A DNA stretch of 64,000 nucleotides, taken from contig CP054187.1 of the NCBI GenBank assembly GCA_015200345.1, positions 3,394,470 to 3,458,469 of the forward strand. The letters are read 5' to 3'. Numbering within the stretch: the stretch's first letter is position 1; each line of letters starts with the position of its first letter. The translations under genes and the position numbers were made by a program. Under the pieces are notes generated by a model. The model made no database searches. It was not told where the DNA came from and saw nothing but the letters and a program-made list of their open reading frames with translations. This stretch comes from Planctomycetia bacterium (GTDB taxonomy: Bacteria > Planctomycetota > Phycisphaerae > UBA1845 > UTPLA1). Of the stretch, positions 54,313-62,440 are shown one piece after another.

Positions 54313-55605
54313 ATGGATAATACCAACCCACTCTCGAACACCGGCGCACGGCGATCGCGCGCCAACTGGCTGCTGCGGATCGTACTGCTGGTCGCGCTGG
54401 CTGTGCTCGGCGCGTGCATTTTTGATTTTCAGACTCGGCCGGAGCTTGTTTCCGGGCCGATGGTTCAGATGCCCGCTGCCGACGCGATCAGCTTCGTTTG
54501 GGAGATGAAGGGCGACTGGATGGTGAACGGCGCCGTCCAGGTGTCCGGCCCGGACGGTTTGGATCAAACGGTCGCATCCTCCGACGGTGCATCGCCAGGG
54601 AAGCGGCGGTTTCAGGTGGCGGTAGATGGGGTCAAACCGGGAGCGACGTACACCTACACCGTCGTCAACCGCGGCTGGTTTCGCGATGTGCCCATCGCGG
54701 GACCGTTCACCGTGACCACGCCGCCTCCGCCGGGCCAGTCGTTTCGCTTCATTTGCTTTGGCGACAGCGGCAGCGGCAGCAACAGCCAGGCCGAACTGGC
54801 GGAACTGATCGCCTCGAAAAAGCCTGATGTCGTGATTCACACCGGCGATTTGATCTACCCGGCCGGGGACATCAACGACTATCGCCCCAAGTTCTTTGAG
54901 CCGTACAAAAATCTTATCACGAGTTGCTTCTTCATGCCCAGCCTCGGCAACCACGATTGCGCGACGGACCGCGGCGCGCCCTTGCTCGAGGTGTTTGATC
55001 TTCCACAGAACGGGCCGAAAGGAATCCCGCCCGAGCGAAATTACTGGTTTGATTATGGCGACGCGCGGTTTGTCGCGCTGGATTCGAACGACGCCTTCCC
55101 GGCCGGCGTCATCACCGCGCTGGACCGCAAGGAGAAGGTCGGCCCGTGGCTGCGGGAGGTGCTGAAGGGGGCGGGCAGCCGATGGAAGTTCGTGTACTTC
55201 CATCACCCGTTCTACAGCCACAGCAAGCATTCGGCCGAAGGCGCGGCATATGTGAAAGAGGCTTTTGTAGATATTTTTGAGGAATACGGAGTGGATGTGG
55301 TCTTCACCGGCCACAACCATCTGTACGAGCGCACCGCGCCGATTCGCAAGGATCAGATCGTGCCCGAAGGCCAGGGCGTGGTCTACGTCGTCAGCGGCGC
55401 CGGTGGCGCCGAGCGCTACGCCAAACGCCCCGATCCGCCGCCGTACATTCGCGTCGCGGTCGATGACGTGTTCAGCTTCACACTGGTTGAACTGTCATCG
55501 AAGCGATTTGAGCTGAAGCAGATCAACGAGCGCGGCGAAGTGATCGACGAATACGTGATCCAGAAACCTGACAACACCCAGGCGCAAGCGACGGCGTCAG
55601 ATTAG
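54313..55605 (+). CDS. Purple acid phosphatase-like metallophosphoesterase
   Basis: The protein has 430 residues, with an N-terminal membrane helix (about 22-38) that may be a signal anchor or lipoprotein signal (LGAC). An Ig/FnIII-like domain (about 60-160) precedes a calcineurin-type fold. The metal-binding motifs are GDSGSG, GDLIYP, GNHD, HHPFYSHSKH and GHNHLYER. These are the five blocks of purple acid phosphatases. It probably hydrolyses phosphate esters outside the cell. The ATG at 54313 is preferred; the region upstream serves the divergent prfB promoter. Confidence 0.9.
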   Translation: MDNTNPLSNTGARRSRANWLLRIVLLVALAVLGACIFDFQTRPELVSGPMVQMPAADAISFVWEMKGDWMVNGAVQVSGPDGLDQTVASSDGASPGKRRFQVAVDGVKPGATYTYTVVNRGWFRDVPIAGPFTVTTPPPPGQSFRFICFGDSGSGSNSQAELAELIASKKPDVVIHTGDLIYPAGDINDYRPKFFEPYKNLITSCFFMPSLGNHDCATDRGAPLLEVFDLPQNGPKGIPPERNYWFDYGDARFVALDSNDAFPAGVITALDRKEKVGPWLREVLKGAGSRWKFVYFHHPFYSHSKHSAEGAAYVKEAFVDIFEEYGVDVVFTGHNHLYERTAPIRKDQIVPEGQGVVYVVSGAGGAERYAKRPDPPPYIRVAVDDVFSFTLVELSSKRFELKQINERGEVIDEYVIQKPDNTQAQATASD

Positions 55606-55616
55606 AACCGTTTTCT

Positions 55617-55724
55617 AAACTCCTCTCCCCCTTGGGGGCGAGGTCGGGTGAGGGGGAAAAGTGGTTCAAACGAATTGATTCACCCTCACTCCAACCCTCT
55701 CCCTGGAAGGGAGAGGGAGTTTTG
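55617..55724. repeat. Palindromic repeat with two hairpins between convergent genes
   Basis: This 108-base unit has ends AAACTCC(T)CTCCC and GGGAGAGGGAGTTTT. The left hairpin (55622-55643) has arms CCTCTCCCCC and GGGGGCGAGG. The right hairpin (55695-55717) has a perfect 9-bp stem, CCCTCTCCC/GGGAGAGGG. Sequences of this kind (CTCTCCC...GGGAGAGG) recur in intergenic regions of many bacteria. It is placed between the plus-strand phosphatase and the minus-strand S41 gene, so it can end transcription in both directions. Confidence 0.8.
55695..55724 (+). terminator. Terminator of the phosphatase gene
   Basis: The 9-bp perfect hairpin CCCTCTCCC-TGGAA-GGGAGAGGG is followed by AGTTTTG on the plus strand. 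The mirror hairpin at 55622-55643 gives AGTTT on the minus strand and can end the convergent gene. Confidence 0.7.
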
Positions 55725-55775
55725 AAACAGCTTGTAATGTAAGGTGAATTCCGAGCCATCAGCCCGGCACGTCTT

Positions 55776-57068
55776 CTAGCGACGCGGTTCTCCGGCGGAT
55801 GAATAGGTCAGTGCCGCGTCGAGGACCGGATCCTTCCCCGCGATGACATCTTCGATGGTCGGCTCAACCAGCACGTGCGGCGCGACGGTCTGCACGTCTC
55901 CGTCCACCAGAGAGAAGTAATTTGTCGAGTACGTTACGACGAGCTTTGAATAGGGGAGCGTCAGCGGCCTGATCTCGCCGTAGGCGTTCGGGCTGCCGCC
56001 GGTCGGTTCGCCGATCAGCACGGCGCCGTACCGCTGGCGTAACTGGATCGCGTTCATCATCGCAGACGAAAACGTGCCGCGGCCGATCAGCACGAGCAGG
56101 TGGCCCGGCGCGCGCAGCCCAGGTCGCCGGAGCAGGTGCGGGTACATCGCGTCGATGACCATGGAGTTGCCGCCGCCGTTGCGGCGCAGGTCGATGATCA
56201 GCCGCCATTTTTTAGCATCCGGTCCGTCCCCGGTCGGGATCCCCTCGAACATCTTCTGGCACAGCGCGCGGAACTCTCCGAACCCCGAGCACGTGTTGTA
56301 CGCGAGATACAGCGCCGGGTCGTGCGACGGCGTCACGATGGCCTGATACCAGTAGGGGTCGGCCCGCTGCTCGGCGAGCGGCACGCGCTCCGACGCGAAC
56401 ACCCACCGCCATTCGCGCTCCGACGCGATCGGCTCTATTTCTATCGTCGTCTCATTACCACTCGCATCGGCCAGGGTGAACGCAGCGCGATCCAGGCCGG
56501 TGATCAACCCGCAGGCATGCAGGATCTCCGGATTTCGCATCGCCAGTGGGATGCGCCGCCGTATTTGCGTTTCATTCTCGGCGGGGAACGTCGCGCCGAG
56601 CCGCCGAGCGGCCTCCTCAATCGGAACCGCGCCGATTCGAACGAGCTTGGCGCCCAGGGCGGCCTCGTGCCGGCGGAGCGATCGCGTCACGTAGTACCCG
56701 TCGCGCAGCCATTCTGCAACGATCGGCAGCGTGCGAAACCCGCCGATCTGCGCGAAGTTCTGCGCCTGCGTGTGGCCGTCGCCGATCAGCGCGATCAGCC
56801 GCAGCATTCCGACGACGATCTGATGATCCGCCAGGTGCGGCACGTCTTCTCGCAGTTTCGTCGCCGCCGCGTCAAACGACCCGCGCGAGCACTTGAAGAA
56901 GGCGTTCTTGTGCAGGCGGGGCAGCTCGCGCGCCAGGTAATCGACATCTGTCTGCCACTTCGTGTCACGCGAAAGCTCGCCTTCGCCCGGGCGCGGCGCT
57001 GCGCAACCGCCAACGGCGCAGATCGTCGCGGTCAGGATGATTCGGAGGCAGGGGCGAAGTGGAGTCAT
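55776..57068 (-). CDS. S41-family peptidase-like lipoprotein
   Basis: The 430-residue protein has a lipoprotein signal ending VGGC. The C-terminal half matches S41/C-terminal processing peptidases: LIIDLRRNGGGNS, then the catalytic Ser in GRGTFSSAMMNA and GEPTGGSPNAYG. Whether the serine-lysine dyad is complete cannot be decided by eye. A PDZ domain was not evident; the N-terminal about 250 residues include a helical cap. The ATG overlaps the stop of the upstream squalene-cyclase-like gene as ATGA. Confidence 0.82.
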   Translation of the reverse strand: MTPLRPCLRIILTATICAVGGCAAPRPGEGELSRDTKWQTDVDYLARELPRLHKNAFFKCSRGSFDAAATKLREDVPHLADHQIVVGMLRLIALIGDGHTQAQNFAQIGGFRTLPIVAEWLRDGYYVTRSLRRHEAALGAKLVRIGAVPIEEAARRLGATFPAENETQIRRRIPLAMRNPEILHACGLITGLDRAAFTLADASGNETTIEIEPIASEREWRWVFASERVPLAEQRADPYWYQAIVTPSHDPALYLAYNTCSGFGEFRALCQKMFEGIPTGDGPDAKKWRLIIDLRRNGGGNSMVIDAMYPHLLRRPGLRAPGHLLVLIGRGTFSSAMMNAIQLRQRYGAVLIGEPTGGSPNAYGEIRPLTLPYSKLVVTYSTNYFSLVDGDVQTVAPHVLVEPTIEDVIAGKDPVLDAALTYSSAGEPRR

Positions 57069-58264
57069 CGGCCGTTCCGCGCATCGCCGGCTTCACGGCC
57101 CAGCGCCGTTTGAAGCGTCGAGACGGTCAACCCGGTGACATAGTCCGCGTCGCCCTCCAGCCAGCGATCGGCTTCGTTCAGCCAGCTTCCATCCGGCCGC
57201 TGAAGCGAGATGACCTTGCGACAAAGCTCCACGCGCCAATCGTGCGAACGGTCCGTGGCGTCGATCAGCACCGGCTCGCCCCACGCCGCCAGTGCCCGCG
57301 AAAAAACGTGATAATAGTAATACAGCCCTTCGTGCTTCTGACGTTCGGGCATGCCGGGATTTACGTCCAGCGAGTAATTCTGCCGAATCCATGCCAGGGC
57401 CGACGTGACGCGCGGGTCATCCCGCGACAGCCCCGCATACAGATAACTCTTGAACCCCGCATAGGTCATGGAGCCGTAGCTGCGCAGCGGCCGACCCAGT
57501 TCAAATCCGCCGGTTGCCTTCGACTCGCCGCCGTCCGCCGCCGTATAGACAAATCCGCCGTCGCTCGCGCCGCGTGCGAACGGCTGATCATTCGTCGATT
57601 CGTTCATCTGGCAGCGCGAGATGAAGACCAAGGCCCGCTGATAGACCGGGTCATCCTTCGACAGTCCGCTTTGATGCAACGCCTCCAGCATCATCTGGGT
57701 GTTGGACAAGTCGGGGCGCTTCGTGGTGTTGTAGCCGGCACCGCCGTACCACGAATCCTTCACGGTCTTGTCTTCGCTCTCATCGTATTGCAACTTGGTG
57801 AGGAAGGCCTGCGCCTTGGCGAGGTGCGGAGCGTGGCGCTCGCGATCCAGCGAGGCGAGAAACATTAGAACTACAGATGTCTGATAATTCGCCAGATTCT
57901 GCTGCCGCTCGTAAAAGCCGCCATCCGGCTGCGCATGGCGCAGAATCGACTCGACCGCCCGCCGGACGACCGGGTGGTTCGATCCGTATTCCGGAGCGTC
58001 AGCAAAGGCCTTCGCGACGATGGCCGTGACCGCGGGGCCGTATTTCGCATTCCAGCCGCCGTCCTTTTCCTGTCGCGCCGCGAGGAACTTCAGCGCCTTG
58101 CTGATCGCGCCCTCCGTCGCCTTCTTCACCTCCGGCGCGACGGGCGGCATCGGCGGCGGGGGAGCCTTGCCTGCGGACTTTTGTGGTGAGGACCAGACCG
58201 GCGAAAGGACTGTGAGCAGGATTCCTGCCGAAGCAGCCATTGTGAGCAGGGGGGCTTTTCGCAT
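57065..58264 (-). CDS. Exported squalene-cyclase/prenyltransferase-repeat protein
   Basis: The 399-residue protein has a signal peptide (about 1-25), then a Pro-rich stretch and an alpha/alpha-barrel of the prenyltransferase and squalene-oxidase repeat family. Repeat motifs are ARQEKDGGWN, HAQPDGGFYE, DGGFVYTA and LQRPDGSWLN. There is no DxDD cyclase motif, so catalysis as a terpene cyclase is unlikely. Such proteins are abundant in Planctomycetota without known function. It is coupled by ATGA to the S41 lipoprotein. Confidence 0.82.
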   Translation of the reverse strand: MRKAPLLTMAASAGILLTVLSPVWSSPQKSAGKAPPPPMPPVAPEVKKATEGAISKALKFLAARQEKDGGWNAKYGPAVTAIVAKAFADAPEYGSNHPVVRRAVESILRHAQPDGGFYERQQNLANYQTSVVLMFLASLDRERHAPHLAKAQAFLTKLQYDESEDKTVKDSWYGGAGYNTTKRPDLSNTQMMLEALHQSGLSKDDPVYQRALVFISRCQMNESTNDQPFARGASDGGFVYTAADGGESKATGGFELGRPLRSYGSMTYAGFKSYLYAGLSRDDPRVTSALAWIRQNYSLDVNPGMPERQKHEGLYYYYHVFSRALAAWGEPVLIDATDRSHDWRVELCRKVISLQRPDGSWLNEADRWLEGDADYVTGLTVSTLQTALGREAGDARNGR

Positions 58265-58420
58265 TGGTGAGTTCCTGTGAATTGGTTTTTCACAAGCGGC
58301 GCAATCGCCGATTGACGCCGCGCCGCAACCATCTAGCATCGTCGCACGCTCGTACGGCGGTCCACGGCACGGTGCCGACGCGGCCACCTGTCTGGTTGAG
58401 CGCAATATAGCAGGAAACCC

Positions 58421-59653
58421 ATGCCCTTTCTCCACGGTTCACTTTCGTTTTCCCGCTTCAGGGTGGTCGGCGGTTCGCCCAGGCGGCTCGACGACAACCT
58501 GATGGACAAGTTTCGCGGCCACGTCATCGGCAAGGGCAAGGCCCGCTCCGACGGCGAAGAGGTCGGCTGGCTCGGCGGGCGGCATCTGCTTGACCGCGAG
58601 TTCGACACCGACAAGAACGTAATCCTCGACTGCCTGCACTTCGGCATGCGCGTGGATACATCGAAGGTTCCCCCCGACCTGATGCGCGCGTATATCGAGC
58701 AGGAGCGTGAGGCGCTTCTGAAGGCGCACGACGGCTGGAAACCGGCGCGGATTCGCAAGGAGGCGATCGAAGCAGCCAAACAACGCGCGGCGGGTGAGTT
58801 GAAGGACGGTCGATTCCGCTCGATGCGGCAGTTTCCGATCCTGTGGGACACGCGCAGCGACGTGGTCTATCTCGGTGCAACGCAGCCGGCCGTGCAGGAG
58901 CGGTTCATGTCGCTCTTTCGGGACACGTTCGACAAGCGCGTGGAGCGGTTGTCGGCCGGTCGATTGGCATACCGATGGGCCGAGGCGGCGGGGAACGCGC
59001 GGCGGATCGAGACGGCGCAGCTTGCGAAGTATGTACCGCATGAGCGTGGTAATGGACACATCGAGGTGTATTGGACGGCGGCCGATCCGGCCTCGCGCGA
59101 TTACCTCGGCAATGAGTTCCTGCTGTGGCTGTGGTGGACGGTTGCGGAGCAGTCGGATGTGATTCATCTGCCGGATGAGACGGATGCCTCGGTGCTGATT
59201 GTCAAGCAACTGACACTCGAATGCCCCTGGGCCGAGACAGGCAAGCAGGTGCTGACGGCCGACGGTCCGGCGTCGCTGCCGGAAAGCCGCCGAGCATTGC
59301 AGGGCGGCAAGCTGCCGCGCAAGGCGGGCCTGGTGCTGCATCGTGATGGATCACAATACGAATTGGTGCTTCAGGCCGAGACGTTCAACGTGTCGGGCGG
59401 CGTGCTGCCGAAGCTGGAGAAGCCGTCCGGTGAACCGGTGCCGGGCGATCGGCGCGAACAGGCCGAAGAGCGCGTGGAGCAGGTGCGGCATTTCAGCGAG
59501 ACGCTTGATGCGTTGTATCACGCGTACCTGGCGCAGCGATTCAGTGACGACTGGGCGCGCGTGCAGCGGGAGATCGCCGCCTGGGTTCTCGGCGTGGATT
59601 CCGCCGACGCCATTCGCGGTCGCATGGCGGATGCCGGCGTCGCGGCAGGCTAA
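58421..59653 (+). CDS. rdgC: RdgC-like recombination-associated protein
   Basis: The 410-residue protein contains a segment with FRSMRQFPILWDTRSDVVYLG and VERLSAGRLAYRW, matching in order the central part of RdgC-like proteins, which form ring dimers on DNA and control RecA. It is longer than E. coli RdgC (303 residues). A second part (about 225-350, opening with YLGNEFLLWLWW) is found in related long homologues. It is predicted to be cytoplasmic. The assignment rests on pattern, so moderate confidence. Its 3' end overlaps the convergent asparaginase gene by four bases. Confidence 0.6.
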   Translation: MPFLHGSLSFSRFRVVGGSPRRLDDNLMDKFRGHVIGKGKARSDGEEVGWLGGRHLLDREFDTDKNVILDCLHFGMRVDTSKVPPDLMRAYIEQEREALLKAHDGWKPARIRKEAIEAAKQRAAGELKDGRFRSMRQFPILWDTRSDVVYLGATQPAVQERFMSLFRDTFDKRVERLSAGRLAYRWAEAAGNARRIETAQLAKYVPHERGNGHIEVYWTAADPASRDYLGNEFLLWLWWTVAEQSDVIHLPDETDASVLIVKQLTLECPWAETGKQVLTADGPASLPESRRALQGGKLPRKAGLVLHRDGSQYELVLQAETFNVSGGVLPKLEKPSGEPVPGDRREQAEERVEQVRHFSETLDALYHAYLAQRFSDDWARVQREIAAWVLGVDSADAIRGRMADAGVAAG

Positions 59654-60765
59654 GCGCGCTGGTAAAGAAACGCCGATTCAACCAGCCGCGCGCCGGCCTC
59701 GTCGCAGACGGCGTACTTGGCGCCCGACCACATTGCGGCGGATCCGTGACGGCCGTCCTTCGCCAGCGCGTAGAGAATCAGGCCATATGCCGGGCGGCCC
59801 TGCTTGTCGCGCAGACGCGGTTCGGTGTGATCCGCGACGCGCCGCATCACTTCGAGACAAGCGTCTTGAGGCGACTTGCCCTGCCGCATCAGTTCCACGA
59901 CCAGAAACGAGGAGCAATTCAACAGGTTGGCCTCGCCCCGGCCGGTGGAACCCGCGGCGCCGACCGCGTTGTCCACGTACAATCCCGCGCCGAGGATCGG
60001 CGAATCGCCCACGCGTCCGGGTATCTTGTACGACAGGCCGCTCGTCGTCGTCGTCGCGCCGAGATCGCCGCGGCTGTCCACCGCCGCGCAGTGAATGGTG
60101 CCCCACGTAAACGGGATCGCGTCGCGCCCGCGCGCGCCGGCGGCGGGGTTGATCTCCTCGTCACCCAACCAGTCATCCTCCTTGTCGCGCGACTCCTTCC
60201 ACTTCAGCCACGCCTTGCGCGACGCTTCGGTGAGCAGGTCCTGTTCCTTAAATCCGTGTGCCTTCGCGAAGCGCAGCGCGCCCTCGCCGACGATCAGCAC
60301 ATGATCGGTCCGCTGCATGACCAGCCGCGCCACCTGCGCCGGATTGCGTATGTTGCGAAGGGACGCGACCGCGCCGGCCTTGTGCGTCGGCCCGTGCATC
60401 ACAGAGGCGTCCAGCTCGACGATGCCGTCTTCGTTGGGCAGCCCGCCGTAGCCGACCGACTGGTCGTTGGGGTCATCTTCGACAATTGTCACGGATTCAA
60501 TCGCTGCATCGAGCGGGTCCTTTCGCGCGACCAGCGCCTTGTAGCCGACTTCGATCGCCTTGAGGCCGTTCGAGCTGGAGATGATCACCGGCCGCTTGCC
60601 CGGCTTGGCGCCGTCTGTCGACGGCTGCTCCGCCCGGGCCAGTTGTGGGAGGAACGCCGTCTCCACACCCAGCATTGCACCCGCAAGCGCTGCTCGGTGG
60701 AGAAACTCGCGCCGCGTGGCGGACCCCGATTCACTCGTACCTGTTCGCAGGTTGATTTCGTCCAT
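59650..60765 (-). CDS. N4-(beta-N-acetylglucosaminyl)-asparaginase family, Tat-exported
   Basis: The 371-residue N-terminal-nucleophile hydrolase cleaves itself before a Thr to become active. The likely nucleophile is Thr223 in TWGTIHCAAVD, followed by TTTSGLSYKIPGRVGDSPI with the conserved Arg and Asp. The N-terminus has a twin-arginine signal (TRREFLHRA, about 17-25) and a hydrophobic stretch to ARAEQ, so the folded protein is exported by Tat. Glycosylasparaginase or isoaspartyl-peptidase activity is possible. Confidence 0.9.
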   Translation of the reverse strand: MDEINLRTGTSESGSATRREFLHRAALAGAMLGVETAFLPQLARAEQPSTDGAKPGKRPVIISSSNGLKAIEVGYKALVARKDPLDAAIESVTIVEDDPNDQSVGYGGLPNEDGIVELDASVMHGPTHKAGAVASLRNIRNPAQVARLVMQRTDHVLIVGEGALRFAKAHGFKEQDLLTEASRKAWLKWKESRDKEDDWLGDEEINPAAGARGRDAIPFTWGTIHCAAVDSRGDLGATTTTSGLSYKIPGRVGDSPILGAGLYVDNAVGAAGSTGRGEANLLNCSSFLVVELMRQGKSPQDACLEVMRRVADHTEPRLRDKQGRPAYGLILYALAKDGRHGSAAMWSGAKYAVCDEAGARLVESAFLYQRA

Positions 60766-60863
60766 GGACGGTTAGATACCCTAAGCGGCAGCGCTTCACC
60801 AGCACGAAAACGCGACCTGTTCTTGTGAATGGGATCGATAACAAAAGATGGAGGATAATTTGC

Positions 60864-60908
60864 ATGAACAGCCCTAAGCGTCTAAGGTTGGCTGTGGCAG
60901 CGATTTAG
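60864..60908 (+). CDS. 14-codon leader ORF in frame with the sigma factor
   Basis: An ATG with GGAGG eight to nine bases upstream opens 14 codons (MNSPKRLRLAVAAI) and ends in TAG at 60906-60908. The frame then continues without another stop into the sigma-factor gene. The peptide is positively charged and hydrophobic, like a signal sequence start. It may be a leader peptide that governs expression of the sigma factor, or a nonsense mutation in a longer N-terminus. Confidence 0.35.
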   Translation: MNSPKRLRLAVAAI

Positions 60909-60986
60909 GTGCTGGCCGTGCCGATGATTGACGGGTCAAATCATCCGGTGGGGCTAACCGCGCATGGGTTTACAGTGTCTGAACTT

Positions 60987-61601
60987 ATGAGCAAAAAGGC
61001 GGCCACGGACAGCCCGGTGGAAGACGACGCAAAGTCGGCTGCGGAGGACATCGCGGCCATCGAGCGGACGCTCGCGGGCGATCTGTCGGCGTTCGACGGC
61101 TTGATCGAGCGCTATCAGCGGCGGGCGGTCGCCGTGGCCTATCGGCTGCTGGGCAATATCGACGACGCCCAGGAAGTCTGTCAGGAGTCTTTTCTGCGGG
61201 CGTTTCGGTCGCTGTCGGGTTTGCAGGAGCGAGGCCGATTCGGTCCCTGGCTGATGCGAATCGTCAGCAACCAATCGCTGAACTTCCGGCGCGGCCGTCG
61301 GCCGATGCTGACGTTGCAGGGCGAGGATGACGACAGCGGAGATTCGCAGGCGGCGTCGCTGAAGTCGCGTGGCGAAGAAGGAGACACGCTCGAGGCGTCG
61401 GAAATGCAGCAGGCGATCACGGCGGCGATCGCGTCGCTGCCGGATCAACAGCGGCTGGCGCTGGTGCTGTTCGCGATTGAGGAGATGCCCCAGAAGGACG
61501 TGGCGGAGATTCTTGAGTGCAGCGTGGAAATGGTCAAGTGGAACGTGTTTCAGGCCCGAAAGACCCTGAAGGAGAAACTCAAGGGCTTTTTGGAGGAATG
61601 A
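60987..61601 (+). CDS. ECF-type RNA polymerase sigma factor
   Basis: The 204-residue protein (from ATG 60987) has region 2, with AYRLLGNIDDAQEVCQESFLRAF, and region 4, with LPDQQRLALVLFAIEEMPQKDVAEIL and the recognition helix EMVKWNVFQARKTLKEKL. An acidic linker (about 115-145) joins them. The start is uncertain: the ATG at 60924 and GTG at 60909 are in frame. It is followed by an anti-sigma-like and an STN-domain gene, suggesting an autoregulated operon. Confidence 0.92.
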   Translation: MSKKAATDSPVEDDAKSAAEDIAAIERTLAGDLSAFDGLIERYQRRAVAVAYRLLGNIDDAQEVCQESFLRAFRSLSGLQERGRFGPWLMRIVSNQSLNFRRGRRPMLTLQGEDDDSGDSQAASLKSRGEEGDTLEASEMQQAITAAIASLPDQQRLALVLFAIEEMPQKDVAEILECSVEMVKWNVFQARKTLKEKLKGFLEE

Positions 61602-61656
61602 ATCGAACGGAGTCGGCGGCGGGATCGAAAAGTCGGCGGTCAGGAATTGCGAAGTA

Positions 61657-62409
61657 ATGAACGGTGAGAATGAAAATGTCGAAATGCTCCTGGCAGCTTG
61701 CCTCCCCGGCGAGCGAACGCGGGAAGAGCGCGCTCGCGTGGAAGCGTTGCTGATGGATGATGCCCAGGCCCGGCGCACCGCCGCGGCGTATGAAAAGCTC
61801 GCCGCGCTGCTCAAGGGCTGGCGCACCATACCGGCGCGATTCGACTGGTCGGCCAACGCCGCACGCGTCGTGAGGCATGTCCGCTCCGGCGGGGCCGAAA
61901 CGCAATCGACGGATGCCGCGCGGCTCGATGAGTTGGTTCCCCACTGGAGCGGCCCGGTTCCCGAGGTCGACTACCGCGCTCTCAAGGCGCGAATCTCCTC
62001 GGCCGTGCGGCGCGAGGCGCGCACGATCAAGACCGGTTCGATCGGAAAGATCCGCTCGCGGCGGCGCGTCCTCGCTTGGATCGGTCGCGTCGGCGCGCCG
62101 CTGGCGGTCGCGGCGGCGATTGTGATCGCCGTCTGGTGGCCCCGGGACGTCGGCGGACCGTTGGATGCGCCGAACGGCGCTTCGCCTTCGGGCGGCACGG
62201 TCGCGAAAGGTCCGGAACCGGCGCTGCGCCCGCGCACAGTGCTCGTTTCGCTCGAAACACCGGAGCCGATCGGAGTGGTGACCTTCACGTTTGACGAGGC
62301 CAGACGCGATCCGAAATCGCCGCCCGAGCCGCAGGGCTGGGCGGGTATCGCAGCCGATCGCGACGGGGCTGCCGCGAGTGACTACGTCGTGGACCCGTTC
62401 CTTTACTAG
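61657..62409 (+). CDS. Putative anti-sigma factor
   Basis: The 250-residue protein is encoded directly after the ECF sigma gene. Its N-terminal about 55 residues (LLAACLPGERTREERARVEALL) resemble the cytoplasmic helical part of anti-sigma factors, but no zinc-binding HxxxCxxC is present. A single membrane helix lies at about 143-165, followed by a Pro/Gly-rich extracytoplasmic part. The role is inferred from gene order and topology. Confidence 0.7.
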   Translation: MNGENENVEMLLAACLPGERTREERARVEALLMDDAQARRTAAAYEKLAALLKGWRTIPARFDWSANAARVVRHVRSGGAETQSTDAARLDELVPHWSGPVPEVDYRALKARISSAVRREARTIKTGSIGKIRSRRRVLAWIGRVGAPLAVAAAIVIAVWWPRDVGGPLDAPNGASPSGGTVAKGPEPALRPRTVLVSLETPEPIGVVTFTFDEARRDPKSPPEPQGWAGIAADRDGAAASDYVVDPFLY

Positions 62410-62440
62410 CCGGCGGTTCTGCGTGGTACGAGGTGACGTG

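Noticed and set aside
54167-55320. Upstream extension of the RF2 frame
   Set aside because: It is antisense to the phosphatase; RF2 instead starts at 54166 in the other frame and joins by frameshift.
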